Source: a virus
Virus record (IMG/VR): IMGVR_UViG_3300021952_000005
Span: 1-33,503 of that record
Length of the DNA: 33,503 nucleotides
Direction: 5' to 3' (one strand)
This document shows, piece after piece, positions 1 to 7,653 of this stretch; positions within the stretch are counted from its first letter, which is position 1, and every line of letters begins with the position of its first letter. The translations under genes and the position numbers were made by a program. Below the pieces are notes generated by a model, which had not been told where the DNA came from, did no database searches, and saw only the letters and a program-made list of their open reading frames with translations.

Positions 1-127
1 ACAGAAGCAGTAACTGTGTTAGTTGTGAAGTTACCGAAAGTTTGAGACACGATGTTTTGGTCTAACTTCCAGTTCATACCGCCTGAATCACGACCCATCA
101 AACCTTTAGTGTATTGGCTAGAGATTT
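1..127. repeat. Terminal direct repeat (assembly overlap), left copy
   Basis: These 127 bases are identical to the last 127 bases of the window. The repeat lies inside the major capsid gene and the reading frame continues across the join, so it marks a closed circle. A length of exactly 127 equals a common maximum assembler k-mer, so it is best read as an assembly overlap and not as a physical terminal repeat of the virion DNA. Confidence 0.95.
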
Positions 128-689
128 CAGCAGTCGGATTGAACAAGCCCTTCAAGCTATCAACGATAGAAGCTGAAGTAAATGGCTCAACGATACAGCT
201 TCTGCGACCATCACGAGGAGCGCCTTCAGAATCCAGGTAAGCCTGAGCATTCAAATAGGTCAATAGTGATGTTGGAGGAGTGCCTGCTGTGCCAACAATG
301 TTAGCTGTATTCAAAGCTGCGGTTGTAGTGCCATCAAAGTCAATTTTGTTGGCGATAGCTGCAACTGCTGGCTTCAAAATGCGGTCAGAGAACATATCCA
401 AAGACAGAGCCAAGTCCTGAGTTGTGAATTGGGTATCCACATGGAATTGGGTGCTGAGGGTTACAGGAACAGAAGTCTCATTCAAGTCCTCTACATTAAG
501 GGCTGGGCCTGTAGTTCCAATGAAACGACCAGGTCTGCGGACATTCACAGTAGCGCCAATTTTTGCGCCAACTACAGCGAATTGGTCATCATAATTGCGG
601 TCTACTTCAGAAGTAAAAGTTAATTCGTTTTCCAAAACCATCAACGCTTCGTTGGTGATTTTGGAGATGGTTAGCAAGGTATTTGCCAT
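1..689 (-). CDS. Major capsid protein, P22 coat type, N-terminal part (continues at 33376)
   Basis: This is the 5' part of the major capsid gene. It begins at ATG 689-687 behind a good ribosome site (GGAGA, then 8 bases) and runs off the left edge. Joined in frame to 33376-32794 it gives 423 residues, close to the 430 of P22 coat protein. The N-terminus (starting MANTLLTISKITNEAL) followed by VNVRRPGRF, GPALNVED and DLALSLDMFSDRILKPA is the pattern I know from the P22 coat family (gp5-like) in environmental podoviruses. The protein forms the icosahedral shell around the scaffold. It sits directly after the scaffold gene and ends at a strong terminator (32764-32788), which fits abundant independent expression. 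Family assignment comes from remembered motifs, not from a search. Confidence 0.9.
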   Translation of the reverse strand, partial: MANTLLTISKITNEALMVLENELTFTSEVDRNYDDQFAVVGAKIGATVNVRRPGRFIGTTGPALNVEDLNETSVPVTLSTQFHVDTQFTTQDLALSLDMFSDRILKPAVAAIANKIDFDGTTTAALNTANIVGTAGTPPTSLLTYLNAQAYLDSEGAPRDGRRSCIVEPFTSASIVDSLKGLFNPTAEISSQYTKGLMGRDSGGMNWKLDQNIVSQTFGNFTTNTVTAS

Positions 690-715
690 GATTTAATTCT
701 CCAAAAAAATTAGGT

Positions 716-1630
716 TTATCTGACCTTACCCTGCTGTCTCGCTGCTTTCCATTGAGCATAAGTCCCATGAAATTCACCATTGGTGTCCACAAGAATATCT
801 GCGCCAACTTTTCCACCGCTTAACGGCCTGATAGGTTCAGGTGCTTTACTACTCGAAACAATTTCCTTAATCTTTTCAGCTTTTGGCTTTTTTTCAGCCT
901 TAGCTTCAAATTTAGCCTCAAGCTTGCCTATTTCCTTAAGAGCTTTCACGCTATCCATCTGCGCTATCTTTGTTGCGAATTCTTCATCTGAAGCTAAAGC
1001 ATATAGAACTTGTGGCCCTACATCACTTTCAAGAATAGCTTTTTTAATCTCATCGCTAACAACCACAGTAGATGATTGAACAATGCGGTCAAAATCTTCC
1101 AATTCTTGTTTCGCTTTCTCAAGTTTTGCATTCCAGGCTTCCGCTTTTTTGGCTTCAGCTTCTTGAGCTTTGCGACTTGCTTCTTCTGCATCCCTACGCA
1201 ATAAAGCTTGTTCAGCAGACCATTCCGCTAATGCCTCTGCATATTCATAGGCATCATTGAATTGGCTTGCTTGTGGCTTTCCTTCATTAACTACAGGCTT
1301 TTGTTCCTGTTGTTCTTGGGGTCTACCATTTGCTCTTAATTCATTAAGCTCTTTTTCAAGTTGAGCAGCTTTGGCTTCAGCTTCCTGCGCCCTTTTGCTT
1401 ACCTTGTCAAATCGCTTATTAAGCTTCTCTTTCGACTTTTCAGGGTCTTGCTTCTTAGCATCTTCCTCTGCCTTTGGTTCACTCTGCTCTTGGTCTTGCG
1501 CTGGCTCTGCGGTTTTTTCCACAGCCTCAGTTGGCTCAACTTCGTCAGCTAAACCTAATCTTTCTGCATAAAAGGTTGCTGCATTATCACTAGTTACTAC
1601 ATTTTGTGCTACGACTTCTGCTTCGGCCAT
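716..1630 (-). CDS. Probable scaffolding protein
   Basis: A 304-residue protein, strongly charged and rich in Ala, Glu and Lys. Residues roughly 50-125 and 150-190 look like long coiled coils with many EAEAKAAQLEKEL-type heptads, and the C-terminus is basic. P22 scaffold is 303 residues, and the gene lies between portal and capsid, where the scaffold sits in P22-like phages. It would guide coat assembly inside the procapsid and leave before DNA is packaged. The N-terminal segment VVTSDNAATFYAERLGL resembles the start of the two small proteins encoded just upstream. A candidate promoter lies immediately before it (1658-1686). No enzymatic motif is visible. Assignment rests on position, length and composition. 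Confidence 0.75.
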   Translation of the reverse strand: MAEAEVVAQNVVTSDNAATFYAERLGLADEVEPTEAVEKTAEPAQDQEQSEPKAEEDAKKQDPEKSKEKLNKRFDKVSKRAQEAEAKAAQLEKELNELRANGRPQEQQEQKPVVNEGKPQASQFNDAYEYAEALAEWSAEQALLRRDAEEASRKAQEAEAKKAEAWNAKLEKAKQELEDFDRIVQSSTVVVSDEIKKAILESDVGPQVLYALASDEEFATKIAQMDSVKALKEIGKLEAKFEAKAEKKPKAEKIKEIVSSSKAPEPIRPLSGGKVGADILVDTNGEFHGTYAQWKAARQQGKVR

Positions 1631-1657
1631 GATTTCTCAAGCTCCCAAGTTGGATTA

Positions 1658-1686
1658 AAAATACTACTAAAAATAAATATTGTCTA
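1658..1686 (-). promoter_or_regulatory. Candidate sigma70-type promoter for scaffold and capsid
   Basis: On the minus strand TAGACA (1686-1681, five of six bases match the -35 consensus) is followed after exactly 17 bases by TATTTT (1663-1658, four of six). The start of transcription would be near 1651, about 20 bases before the scaffold ATG. It lies in the AT-rich gap after the 60-aa gene. This is a sequence match only, and in AT-rich DNA such matches arise by chance. Confidence 0.35.
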
Positions 1687-1687
1687 T

Positions 1688-1870
1688 TTATTCTTCCGAT
1701 TTTTTAGCTTCTTTTTTGGCTTCCTTGATAAGCTTATTCTGAGCTTTCAATTCTTCCTTACTCATTCCTGCAAATGGATTTTTGGTTTCAGGCTCATATT
1801 TCTTTCCTGCTTTACGAGCCATTTCCTTCATTTTCCATTCAATTACATTATCACCAGTTACTGTTGGCAT
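1688..1870 (-). CDS. Small charged protein, unknown function
   Basis: A 60-residue protein, very rich in Lys and Glu, with a clear ribosome site (GGAGG, 4 bases before ATG). It begins PTVTGDNVIEWKMKEMARK, a weaker version of the N-terminal pattern seen in the neighbouring 131-aa protein and the scaffold. The C-terminal half is a likely single helix of KEAKKEAKK type. It lies in the portal-scaffold interval and is probably a minor head or assembly protein, but I do not recognise a named family. Confidence 0.7.
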   Translation of the reverse strand: MPTVTGDNVIEWKMKEMARKAGKKYEPETKNPFAGMSKEELKAQNKLIKEAKKEAKKSEE

Positions 1871-1881
1871 ACTTCCTCCGA

Positions 1882-2277
1882 TTAAATTTTGCCCCCAAAA
1901 TAATTCTTTAATACTGAATGACCGCTATCTGTGAACATATCAGGATTTTGTGAGTCTCCTGTAGGCTTCATTACACCGCCTCCATGCATAGCATCAGCAT
2001 GAGCCATTTTAAAATATTCTCTAGCATCAAATTTTTTACCATATCCGCTAATTTGAGCTAATTTGCTTTCCAATGGCTTCATTCCTTTGCCATGATGGGA
2101 ATGAATTGCATCTGCCAATGCTTTTCCACCTTCATCGGAAACATCCTTTAAATCGCCAATTTTCTTTAAATAGGCAATATGCTCTTTAACTTTTGCTTTG
2201 GTAGTTTTATCTTTGATTCCAAGCTTTTTCTTCATGAAATCTTCACGATTTTCTGAAGTTACAATTTCTGCTGCCAT
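1882..2277 (-). CDS. Head-region protein, unknown function
   Basis: A 131-residue protein. Its ATG follows directly on the portal stop codon, with AAAGGGG inside the portal end as ribosome site, so the two are translationally linked. The N-terminus (IVTSENREDFMKKKLGI) matches the N-terminal pattern of the scaffold. The middle is basic and helical and the end is Gly/His-rich (HADAMHGGG). I do not recognise a domain. Position suggests a capsid assembly or virion component. Confidence 0.75.
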   Translation of the reverse strand: MAAEIVTSENREDFMKKKLGIKDKTTKAKVKEHIAYLKKIGDLKDVSDEGGKALADAIHSHHGKGMKPLESKLAQISGYGKKFDAREYFKMAHADAMHGGGVMKPTGDSQNPDMFTDSGHSVLKNYFGGKI

Positions 2278-4383
2278 TTAAATGCCCCTTTCAATTGCTT
2301 CGTCTAGCGCAGCTCTTTCTGTTCTCAAATCTAGTTGAGCCATAACCAAAGCCAATTGTGCCTTAATTTGCTCAACTTCAAGCTGAGTTTGAGTTTTAAT
2401 GACTGTGTCATGAGCCTGGGTATCAGTCCGCAACTCAGTATCTGCTCTGCGAGCCTCAACATCCATGCGCTTACGCTCTGTAGCAGCCTCTTCTTTTTGT
2501 TGTGCAACAGAAGCGCCATATTTCATATCCAAAGTCATCTGAGCAATTTGGTCTTGCAATTGCTGGATTGTCATTTGAGATTGCTTCAATTGCATCTGAA
2601 CTTGTGGAGGAATTTCTGCTTTTTCATCAATTTGAGCCAATGGGTTAGCAGCAGCCAAGCGGTCAGCCACAATATCAGCGCCAGGGAAATCCATATTTCT
2701 AAAGATTAAATCTCCAGCTTGTTGCATCAAATTAGGGTCAGCAGTCAATAATTGCATCATTGAGTCTACAGCCTCTTGGCGCTTAGAAGCATATCCAGGG
2801 CCTGTTTCCATAACAATGTCATATTGACCAACAGTTACATCATTGAGAACTTTATCAACACCCATATCATCTTGAATTCGCTGATTTATGGTAACTAATT
2901 CACCTTTTCCATCAGCGCCAATAATGCGGAGAACTCGCTCTTTGTCATAAATATGAGGAATTAGGTCTAAGCAAATGCGACCACTTTGACGAATTGAGCG
3001 AGTCAAATTGTCATAGTAGTGGAAATTAGTCATATCCGATTGGACTTGCATTCCATTAATTGCTTTGCCTGACATATTGCCATTAGGCAATTGGCTTGGG
3101 TCATAAATACCAACAACAGCTTTTAAGTCTGCATTTAAGCCTTCAAGAGCTGTAACCATTCCAGTTGGAGGAGGTTCAGGCTGAATACGAGTCGGAACTG
3201 GGGCCATGCGACCCTCAGAGTCAGTCTGTTTATAGCGCAATACAGGCATAGATTTGATATTTGCCTGATTCCACTCCATTTCATGACCTTCATCCTGTCC
3301 TTCAGCAAGCAAGAACTTGGCTTTAGGAGCAAGAGCAACTGACTCAGTAAGCGATGTAGACCAAAAGTTATACATTCTCTGTGGGTCTTTAGCCATGCGA
3401 GTAAGACCATATTTCTTCTTCTTACTATCCACAATAAGCTGTTGACCATATACAGGAACAACAGGAATATATTTGCCAACCCAATCCTTTTGCTCAAGAA
3501 TTTGCATTCCTGTCAGTTTGCACCACTTAATTTTTTTCTTGATTGTTTCACGCTTAGAAACTACATGAATTCCAGCTTCCATCATCATGATTTCACTAGG
3601 CTTTTCATCTTCATAGCAAGTTGTGCCATCTGACAAAAGGAGCAATTTAGCTTTAGTGCGCTCTGTGTAAAAATATTCAGCAACTCGAATATCTTCTTTT
3701 GTAATCCATTCTGACTGAGAATCGCCTGTTCCACGAGGGGTAAAGCCTGCGCCATCATCAGCGCCAGGATACATTTTGCGGAATGCTTCTTTAGAGATAA
3801 CCTCAGTAATTAAGCATTTTTCTGCATCAGAGCCATCAGGTTCATTTGAATTAGGGTCAAAATAGACCATAAATGGGTTTTCAATGCGCTTGATATAGAT
3901 TTCTTGGTCAAAGCTTTCAGGACTTGGATAGTCATGAACAATGCGCCAATATCCCCAACCCATGCGAACTGCAAAATCAAAAGCATGGTCATAGGCTGCA
4001 TCTGCATCAGATTGGTTCTCAATATGACGCAAAATTCCAGTTACTACTTGAGCTACTTTTTCATCTGATTCAGTATTCATGCCATGAGCAACCATTCTTG
4101 GTCGCTGCTGGCGCTGTTGGTTACAGATTTGTCTGCAATAAGCATCAATCTTGTTGATGGTCAAATAGGGTCTTGATTCAAGCAGTCGGCTGTTTTGAAT
4201 GTCTACAGGCCATTGGTCTCCACCAGCAAATTTGAGGTCATCTAATGCCTCAACTCGATTATTTGAATCATTATCGGAACAAAAGCGCAGAAACTGTTTA
4301 GCTTCCTCAATTACTCCTGATTCATAATCATCGCCATATTCTGTGGAATAGACTCCACCATTGCTTTGAACATTCATTACCAT
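2278..4383 (-). CDS. Portal protein, P22 gp1 family
   Basis: A 701-residue portal (P22 gp1 is 725). The N-terminal half carries the typical pattern LKFAGGDQWP, then RPYLTINKIDAYCRQICNQQ, then the stem and wing region with MGWGYWRI and NPFMVYFDPNS. The C-terminal roughly 120 residues form a long Gln/Arg-rich helix (MQLKQSQMTIQQLQDQ), like the barrel helix of P22 portals. Twelve copies would form the ring at one capsid vertex through which DNA enters and leaves, and which binds terminase and then the gp4-like protein. The gene starts 12 bases after the large terminase stop; AGGAACTC precedes the ATG. A second ATG two codons later is an alternative start. Confidence 0.92.
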   Translation of the reverse strand: MVMNVQSNGGVYSTEYGDDYESGVIEEAKQFLRFCSDNDSNNRVEALDDLKFAGGDQWPVDIQNSRLLESRPYLTINKIDAYCRQICNQQRQQRPRMVAHGMNTESDEKVAQVVTGILRHIENQSDADAAYDHAFDFAVRMGWGYWRIVHDYPSPESFDQEIYIKRIENPFMVYFDPNSNEPDGSDAEKCLITEVISKEAFRKMYPGADDGAGFTPRGTGDSQSEWITKEDIRVAEYFYTERTKAKLLLLSDGTTCYEDEKPSEIMMMEAGIHVVSKRETIKKKIKWCKLTGMQILEQKDWVGKYIPVVPVYGQQLIVDSKKKKYGLTRMAKDPQRMYNFWSTSLTESVALAPKAKFLLAEGQDEGHEMEWNQANIKSMPVLRYKQTDSEGRMAPVPTRIQPEPPPTGMVTALEGLNADLKAVVGIYDPSQLPNGNMSGKAINGMQVQSDMTNFHYYDNLTRSIRQSGRICLDLIPHIYDKERVLRIIGADGKGELVTINQRIQDDMGVDKVLNDVTVGQYDIVMETGPGYASKRQEAVDSMMQLLTADPNLMQQAGDLIFRNMDFPGADIVADRLAAANPLAQIDEKAEIPPQVQMQLKQSQMTIQQLQDQIAQMTLDMKYGASVAQQKEEAATERKRMDVEARRADTELRTDTQAHDTVIKTQTQLEVEQIKAQLALVMAQLDLRTERAALDEAIERGI

Positions 4384-4395
4384 ATTGAGTTCCTA

Positions 4396-5682
4396 TTAGC
4401 CCATCCAGCTAGACACACTATAATCCATCGGTTTTCTTTTGACTACTTTTTTCTCTTGAACTGCCAAGCCAATATATCTAAAAGCATCAGCTCCATGCGA
4501 ATAATTGTCATGAACTGGAGTCTTGCTAAATTGCTTAGTATCAGGGTCTACATCATATCGGTAATGCCTCAAGCAATCTAGACCTACAGCACAATTATTC
4601 TTATCAAAATAGCAGGCGCTAAATATGGTTCTAGCAGCATTTATTGAATCAGCAATTGGAGTTCTTTCAATTATTTTGACATTGTAACCAGCAGAGCGAA
4701 CTATTTCCTCAATGCTTTTGCCTTGAGAAGCCAAAGTTCTGTTTTGAGCATCATGAGGCAAATATAAGGTGTCATAGACATATCCAAAAGTCTGCATTCT
4801 TCCCAATATTTCGCTGATAGTAGTTTGAGTTGTCTCAAAATAGCGAATTAGCCTAGTTTCCATTCCTATAAACTGGACAAACCATACCGCAGTTGCATCA
4901 GCCCAACCCAAGTCAAATACCGCATGAACTGGCTTTATTGGGTCATAAGGGACATTAGTTATGCGACCATCCTGTTCAGCTCTTTGCATTTCTTTGGCAA
5001 ATACAGCTCCATCAATGGTTGACCTGGTAAAGCCTTCCCATACATTCTGATAAGCCTCAAAATCCCTAGTTTTTAGGTTATTTCGCTCCAAATCCAATAC
5101 TTCAGGAAACCAAGGATTGTCATTCCAGTTAATTTTTTGAACTATGGCATTGTCAGGAGGGCTAATGACAAAGCGCTTATAGGTCTCATCAGTTGGCAAC
5201 TCAGGGTTAAAAGTAATCCAAATTTCTGAGTTTTCTTTACGGATGGTAGGAATGAGAATATCCCAGGAGACCGCAGTTACATTGTTTGCTTCTTCAACCC
5301 AACAATAATCAATGCCCTCGATAGACTTTAAGCCATTAATGTTGTTTTTAATGCCTGCAAAGATGAATTCAGTCCCATTGACCCCACGAATAGTGGTTTG
5401 GGTTATCTCATAATAAGCATCAAGCTTAAGGTTGTGGATTTGGTCTACTAAGAGCTTATGAACAGAATCTTTGATTGAAGTCTGAAATTCCCTGGCACAA
5501 AGAACTCGAACTGTCCTAGTTGCTCCTATGCAAAGAAGCGCTCTAGCTACAGAATGAGACTTTCCTGCTCCTCGCCCACCATAAAGGACTCTGTATCGGC
5601 TATTTTTAGGCTCAAATAAACACCTTAATTTGGCAGGAAATTTGGGCCAAATAAAGCCATTTGCATCAAGCTCTGTCTGCAT
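4396..5682 (-). CDS. Terminase large subunit
   Basis: A 428-residue packaging motor. The ATPase part shows Walker A GGRGAGKS (35-42), Walker B ending in VEEA (129-132) with its catalytic Glu, and a coupling motif TFNP (157-160). The C-terminal RNase H-like nuclease shows FDLGWADAT (Asp257), PHD (309-311) and SHGADAFRY (Asp399). This is the Terminase_3 / PBSX-like arrangement, and the length is normal. It cuts the DNA concatemer and pumps DNA into the procapsid through the portal. It overlaps the upstream small-terminase candidate by 17 bases, with AAGG just before the ATG. Confidence 0.93.
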   Translation of the reverse strand: MQTELDANGFIWPKFPAKLRCLFEPKNSRYRVLYGGRGAGKSHSVARALLCIGATRTVRVLCAREFQTSIKDSVHKLLVDQIHNLKLDAYYEITQTTIRGVNGTEFIFAGIKNNINGLKSIEGIDYCWVEEANNVTAVSWDILIPTIRKENSEIWITFNPELPTDETYKRFVISPPDNAIVQKINWNDNPWFPEVLDLERNNLKTRDFEAYQNVWEGFTRSTIDGAVFAKEMQRAEQDGRITNVPYDPIKPVHAVFDLGWADATAVWFVQFIGMETRLIRYFETTQTTISEILGRMQTFGYVYDTLYLPHDAQNRTLASQGKSIEEIVRSAGYNVKIIERTPIADSINAARTIFSACYFDKNNCAVGLDCLRHYRYDVDPDTKQFSKTPVHDNYSHGADAFRYIGLAVQEKKVVKRKPMDYSVSSWMG

Positions 5683-5980
5683 TGCCTTCTACAAACCCAA
5701 GCATAATGCCTTTAATTTCTGTTCCTTCTGCTGCGCTAATTTCAGTAGATTGCATTGGTTTGCCCTCTACTCTATCCATAATCATGCCTAAAGCTGTCTT
5801 GTCTCCTGCTTCAGCTTCCATAAAAAGACCTTCGATAATCTTTTCCATTTTCTGAGGATTAGCAAGAATGAACCTTTTCATTTGCTCAGTAAAAGGCTTC
5901 TTACGAGCATTTTGGTTTCCCTTCATGCTTTCAGAAATCTTTTCTTCACGAGATTTATCTGATTTGCTTTCTAAGTCCAT
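5666..5980 (-). CDS. Probable terminase small subunit
   Basis: A 104-residue basic protein directly upstream of, and overlapping, the large terminase. The segment MKGNQNARKKPFTEQM followed by a helical region and IMDRVEGKP is typical of short phage proteins at the small-terminase position, which are related to DUF5681-type domains. It would recognise phage DNA for packaging. The chosen ATG at 5980 has no clear Shine-Dalgarno sequence: the leader is almost pure A/T, which may itself allow translation. An internal Met at residue 19 is possible but has worse spacing. Assigned mainly by position. Confidence 0.6.
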   Translation of the reverse strand: MDLESKSDKSREEKISESMKGNQNARKKPFTEQMKRFILANPQKMEKIIEGLFMEAEAGDKTALGMIMDRVEGKPMQSTEISAAEGTEIKGIMLGFVEGNADRA

Positions 5981-6011
5981 GATTTAATTAATAAATAAAT
6001 TTAAAAATCAG

Positions 6012-6212
6012 TTACTCATTAGCCATACTATCAGAATTTGCTTCTGCTTGGTTTAAATCGGCTTGAACAGTAGGGCTATTTTTTAGATTTGTATATTGGT
6101 CTTGGAGTTCTTGTGGAACTTCAGGCTGATAAATAATGGCATTCATATCCGCTTCTAATTCTTCTATAGATTGCGGATAAGGATAAGGAATATAAACATT
6201 AGGGGCTGTCAT
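6012..6212 (-). CDS. Small hypothetical protein
   Basis: A 66-residue acidic protein beginning with a Pro/Tyr-rich stretch (PNVYIPYPYPQS) and ending in a polar, Asn/Glu-rich tail. Its ATG overlaps the stop of the preceding gene by one base (TAATG), so translation is coupled. No family recognised. Confidence 0.65.
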   Translation of the reverse strand: MTAPNVYIPYPYPQSIEELEADMNAIIYQPEVPQELQDQYTNLKNSPTVQADLNQAEANSDSMANE

Positions 6213-6403
6213 TATTCAGCTTCTTTTTGTTCTGTTTCTTGAGCTGCTACAGTCTGAGCTGTTACTTGAGCATTAGCGCTTGCATGAAGTTTTGCATAAA
6301 GTTCCATTGCTACTTCCATAGGAAGCTTTTTAAGCCCTGCAAGGATGATTTCCATTTCTTGCACATTATGGGTAAATTCTAATTTGATGTCATTTAAATT
6401 CAT
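6212..6403 (-). CDS. Small hypothetical protein, downstream of tRNA
   Basis: A 63-residue protein starting MNLNDIKLEFTHNVQEME. The start at 6403 is chosen because AGAGGA lies just upstream; a longer frame would run into the tRNA gene. It is helical, with a central segment on hydrophobic residues at heptad-like spacing (ILAGLKKLPMEVAMELYAKL) and an Ala/Gln/Glu-rich end. The gene begins 22 bases after the tRNA 3' end, so it is probably cotranscribed with it. Function unknown. Confidence 0.7.
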   Translation of the reverse strand: MNLNDIKLEFTHNVQEMEIILAGLKKLPMEVAMELYAKLHASANAQVTAQTVAAQETEQKEAE

Positions 6404-6425
6404 TTTTTCCTCTTTCTTGGTTATT

Positions 6426-6501
6426 TGGCTGCCTCGGCTGGTCTCGAACCAGCGACCCACAGATTAACAGTCTGTTGCTCTACCTACTGAGCTACAAGGC
6501 A
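6426..6501 (-). tRNA. tRNA-Asn (anticodon GTT)
   Basis: A 76-base tRNA folds fully. The 7-bp acceptor pairs TGCCTTG with CGAGGCA, with one G-U pair. The D arm is GCTC/GAGC with loop AGTAGGTA. The anticodon stem is ACAGA/TCTGT with loop CTGTTAA, giving anticodon GTT. The T stem is GCTGG/CCAGC with loop TTCGAGA. The discriminator is G and the terminal CCA is encoded. It lies between two small protein genes in the same direction, 5 bases after the upstream stop, so it must be cut out of the operon transcript by host RNases. It reads AAC and AAT codons. Confidence 0.97.
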
Positions 6502-6506
6502 ATTAA

Positions 6507-6659
6507 TTACTTTTTGCTCTTTTTAGGAGCTTTTTTGGCTGCTTCTCGCTTTTCGCTATAGGCAATCGCTAAAGCCTGAGCTTTTGGCTTTCCAGCTTTC
6601 AGCTCCTCTTTCAGGTTAGAAACAAAGGCTTTCTTAGAAGTGCTTTTTTTAAGTGGCAT
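6507..6659 (-). CDS. Small Lys-rich protein
   Basis: A 50-residue very basic protein (begins MPLKKSTSKKAFVSNLKEEL) with the segment GKPKAQALAIAYSEKR. Short phage proteins of this pattern (a Lys-rich start, then KP..QA.AIA) are common beside head genes and are usually uncharacterised. Its ATG overlaps the stop of the next upstream gene (6659-6661). The stop lies 5 bases before the tRNA. It may bind nucleic acid because of its charge, but there is no direct evidence. Confidence 0.75.
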   Translation of the reverse strand: MPLKKSTSKKAFVSNLKEELKAGKPKAQALAIAYSEKREAAKKAPKKSKK

Positions 6660-6940
6660 TATTTGCATCCCCAGTTCTTTAATGAAGCTTTGGCTCTTTC
6701 AGCAGGGCCTTTGCTGTGTTTAACAACTCCCTCCATCCTTGCACAAAAAGACTTTTTTCGACCTTCATCGGCTTTTGTCTTAGGGTTTGGGGCTGGAGGC
6801 TTCAAATTGGCATTGTTCTTCTTGTTGTATTCAGCCCTACCTTTGGCTGTCATTCCTGCGCCTTTTTCGGTAGGATTGTAGGTTTTATCTTTCCCTGTTG
6901 TTTTATGGGGAATAGGTTTGTCATGTTTTTTAGTAGCCAT
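6659..6940 (-). CDS. Small basic phage protein (DUF6321-like pattern)
   Basis: A 93-residue basic protein with the pattern GMTAKGRAEYNKKNNANLKPP, then RKKSFCARMEGV, then a Trp-Gly-Cys end. I know this arrangement from many aquatic phages as an uncharacterised family (I believe DUF6321; the name should be checked). It contains two Cys (in FCARM and the penultimate residue), which could pair or bind metal. It belongs to the run of small Lys-rich genes between GroES and the terminase. Confidence 0.75.
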   Translation of the reverse strand: MATKKHDKPIPHKTTGKDKTYNPTEKGAGMTAKGRAEYNKKNNANLKPPAPNPKTKADEGRKKSFCARMEGVVKHSKGPAERAKASLKNWGCK

Positions 6941-6942
6941 GA

Positions 6943-7350
6943 TTATTTCTTCTTTGCTGTCTTTGCTGCTGCTTTAAAGGCTGCTGCTGTAGGAGCGCCC
7001 TTAGTGCCAGGCTTACGCATTTTCTCAACTGGCTTACCTTCAGCCTTTTCTTTTGCGATTCTTTCCTGTTTTTTATGGATATTGGCATATAGCCCAGGTT
7101 TAGTTGCCATTTCTTTGCTCCTAGTGGTTGCCTTCTTTAGAGTCGGTTTTTTAGGTAATTCGCCAGTTGTAACTACAGTTGATTCTTTATAAAGTCTAGT
7201 GCGCCTAGGCTGCTTTGCTTTGTTTTCGCAAAACTTGTCAAAGTCAGCCTTTTGCTGTTTTTCAATGGCTTTTAATACATCCTCAGCTTTAAAGTCTTTA
7301 GGCCATATAGTTTTATCTTTAAAAAAGAGGGATTTAAGCCATTTAAACAT
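6943..7350 (-). CDS. Lys-rich hypothetical protein
   Basis: A 135-residue basic protein with a strong ribosome site (GGAGG, 6 bases before ATG). The C-terminal half has GLYANIHKKQERI and EKMRKPGTKGAPTAAAFK, a motif seen as a stand-alone tail in several phage proteins of unknown role. The last residues are AKTAKKK. The N-terminal roughly 60 residues (starting MFKWLKSLFFKDK) are amphipathic and unlike the tail, so the protein looks like two parts. Function not known. Confidence 0.75.
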   Translation of the reverse strand: MFKWLKSLFFKDKTIWPKDFKAEDVLKAIEKQQKADFDKFCENKAKQPRRTRLYKESTVVTTGELPKKPTLKKATTRSKEMATKPGLYANIHKKQERIAKEKAEGKPVEKMRKPGTKGAPTAAAFKAAAKTAKKK

Positions 7351-7653
7351 TTAAGCCTCCTGGAAACAAATATCTTGCCAGCTCATGACTAGATATTTAA
7401 CCCCATCTTCATAATAAGGAAAGTATTTAAGATATTCCTCGCCTCGGTCATCATTCATAGTTCCAAAGCGAACTCTAGCCCCAACCTCAATAGGCATGGA
7501 CTCTCTGCGACCATTAGGGAGCTTTTTGCCAGGGCCAACAGCCACGACAGTTCCCATGTTTTCTACTTCTTTATTGTCAACAATGATGATTTTAGAAAGC
7601 TCACGAACATCAGGTTTGACAACGATTTTGTCTGCTAATGGCTTTAAATTCAT
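7351..7653 (-). CDS. GroES-like co-chaperonin
   Basis: A 100-residue protein with the Cpn10 fold pattern: NLKPLADKIVVKP at the start, GTVVAVGPGKK (34-44), GARVRFG (58-64) and a C-terminal strand KYLVMSWQDI. Host GroES is about 97 residues. The region matching the mobile loop (about 17-30) carries the hydrophobic group III (22-24) that would dock on GroEL, but it lacks the usual Gly-rich context. The protein would cap host GroEL and could help fold the coat protein, as T4 gp31 does. Its ATG overlaps the stop of the upstream gene (ATGA), and GAGGAAGG precedes it. No GroEL partner is encoded in the window. Confidence 0.88.
   Translation of the reverse strand: MNLKPLADKIVVKPDVRELSKIIIVDNKEVENMGTVVAVGPGKKLPNGRRESMPIEVGARVRFGTMNDDRGEEYLKYFPYYEDGVKYLVMSWQDICFQEA

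Noticed and set aside
1-127. Terminal repeat as a true virion end or attachment site
   Set aside because: It lies within the capsid coding sequence and has a length equal to a usual assembler k-mer, so an assembly overlap is the simpler reading. No integrase is present.
2335-2709. A 124-codon plus-strand frame
   Set aside because: Antisense to the Gln-rich end of the portal gene and of low complexity.
6716-7192. A 158-codon plus-strand frame with hydrophobic content
   Set aside because: It is antisense to two Lys-rich genes; Lys codons read backwards give Phe and Leu, which makes a false membrane-like protein. It has no coupling to neighbours and crosses a gene boundary.
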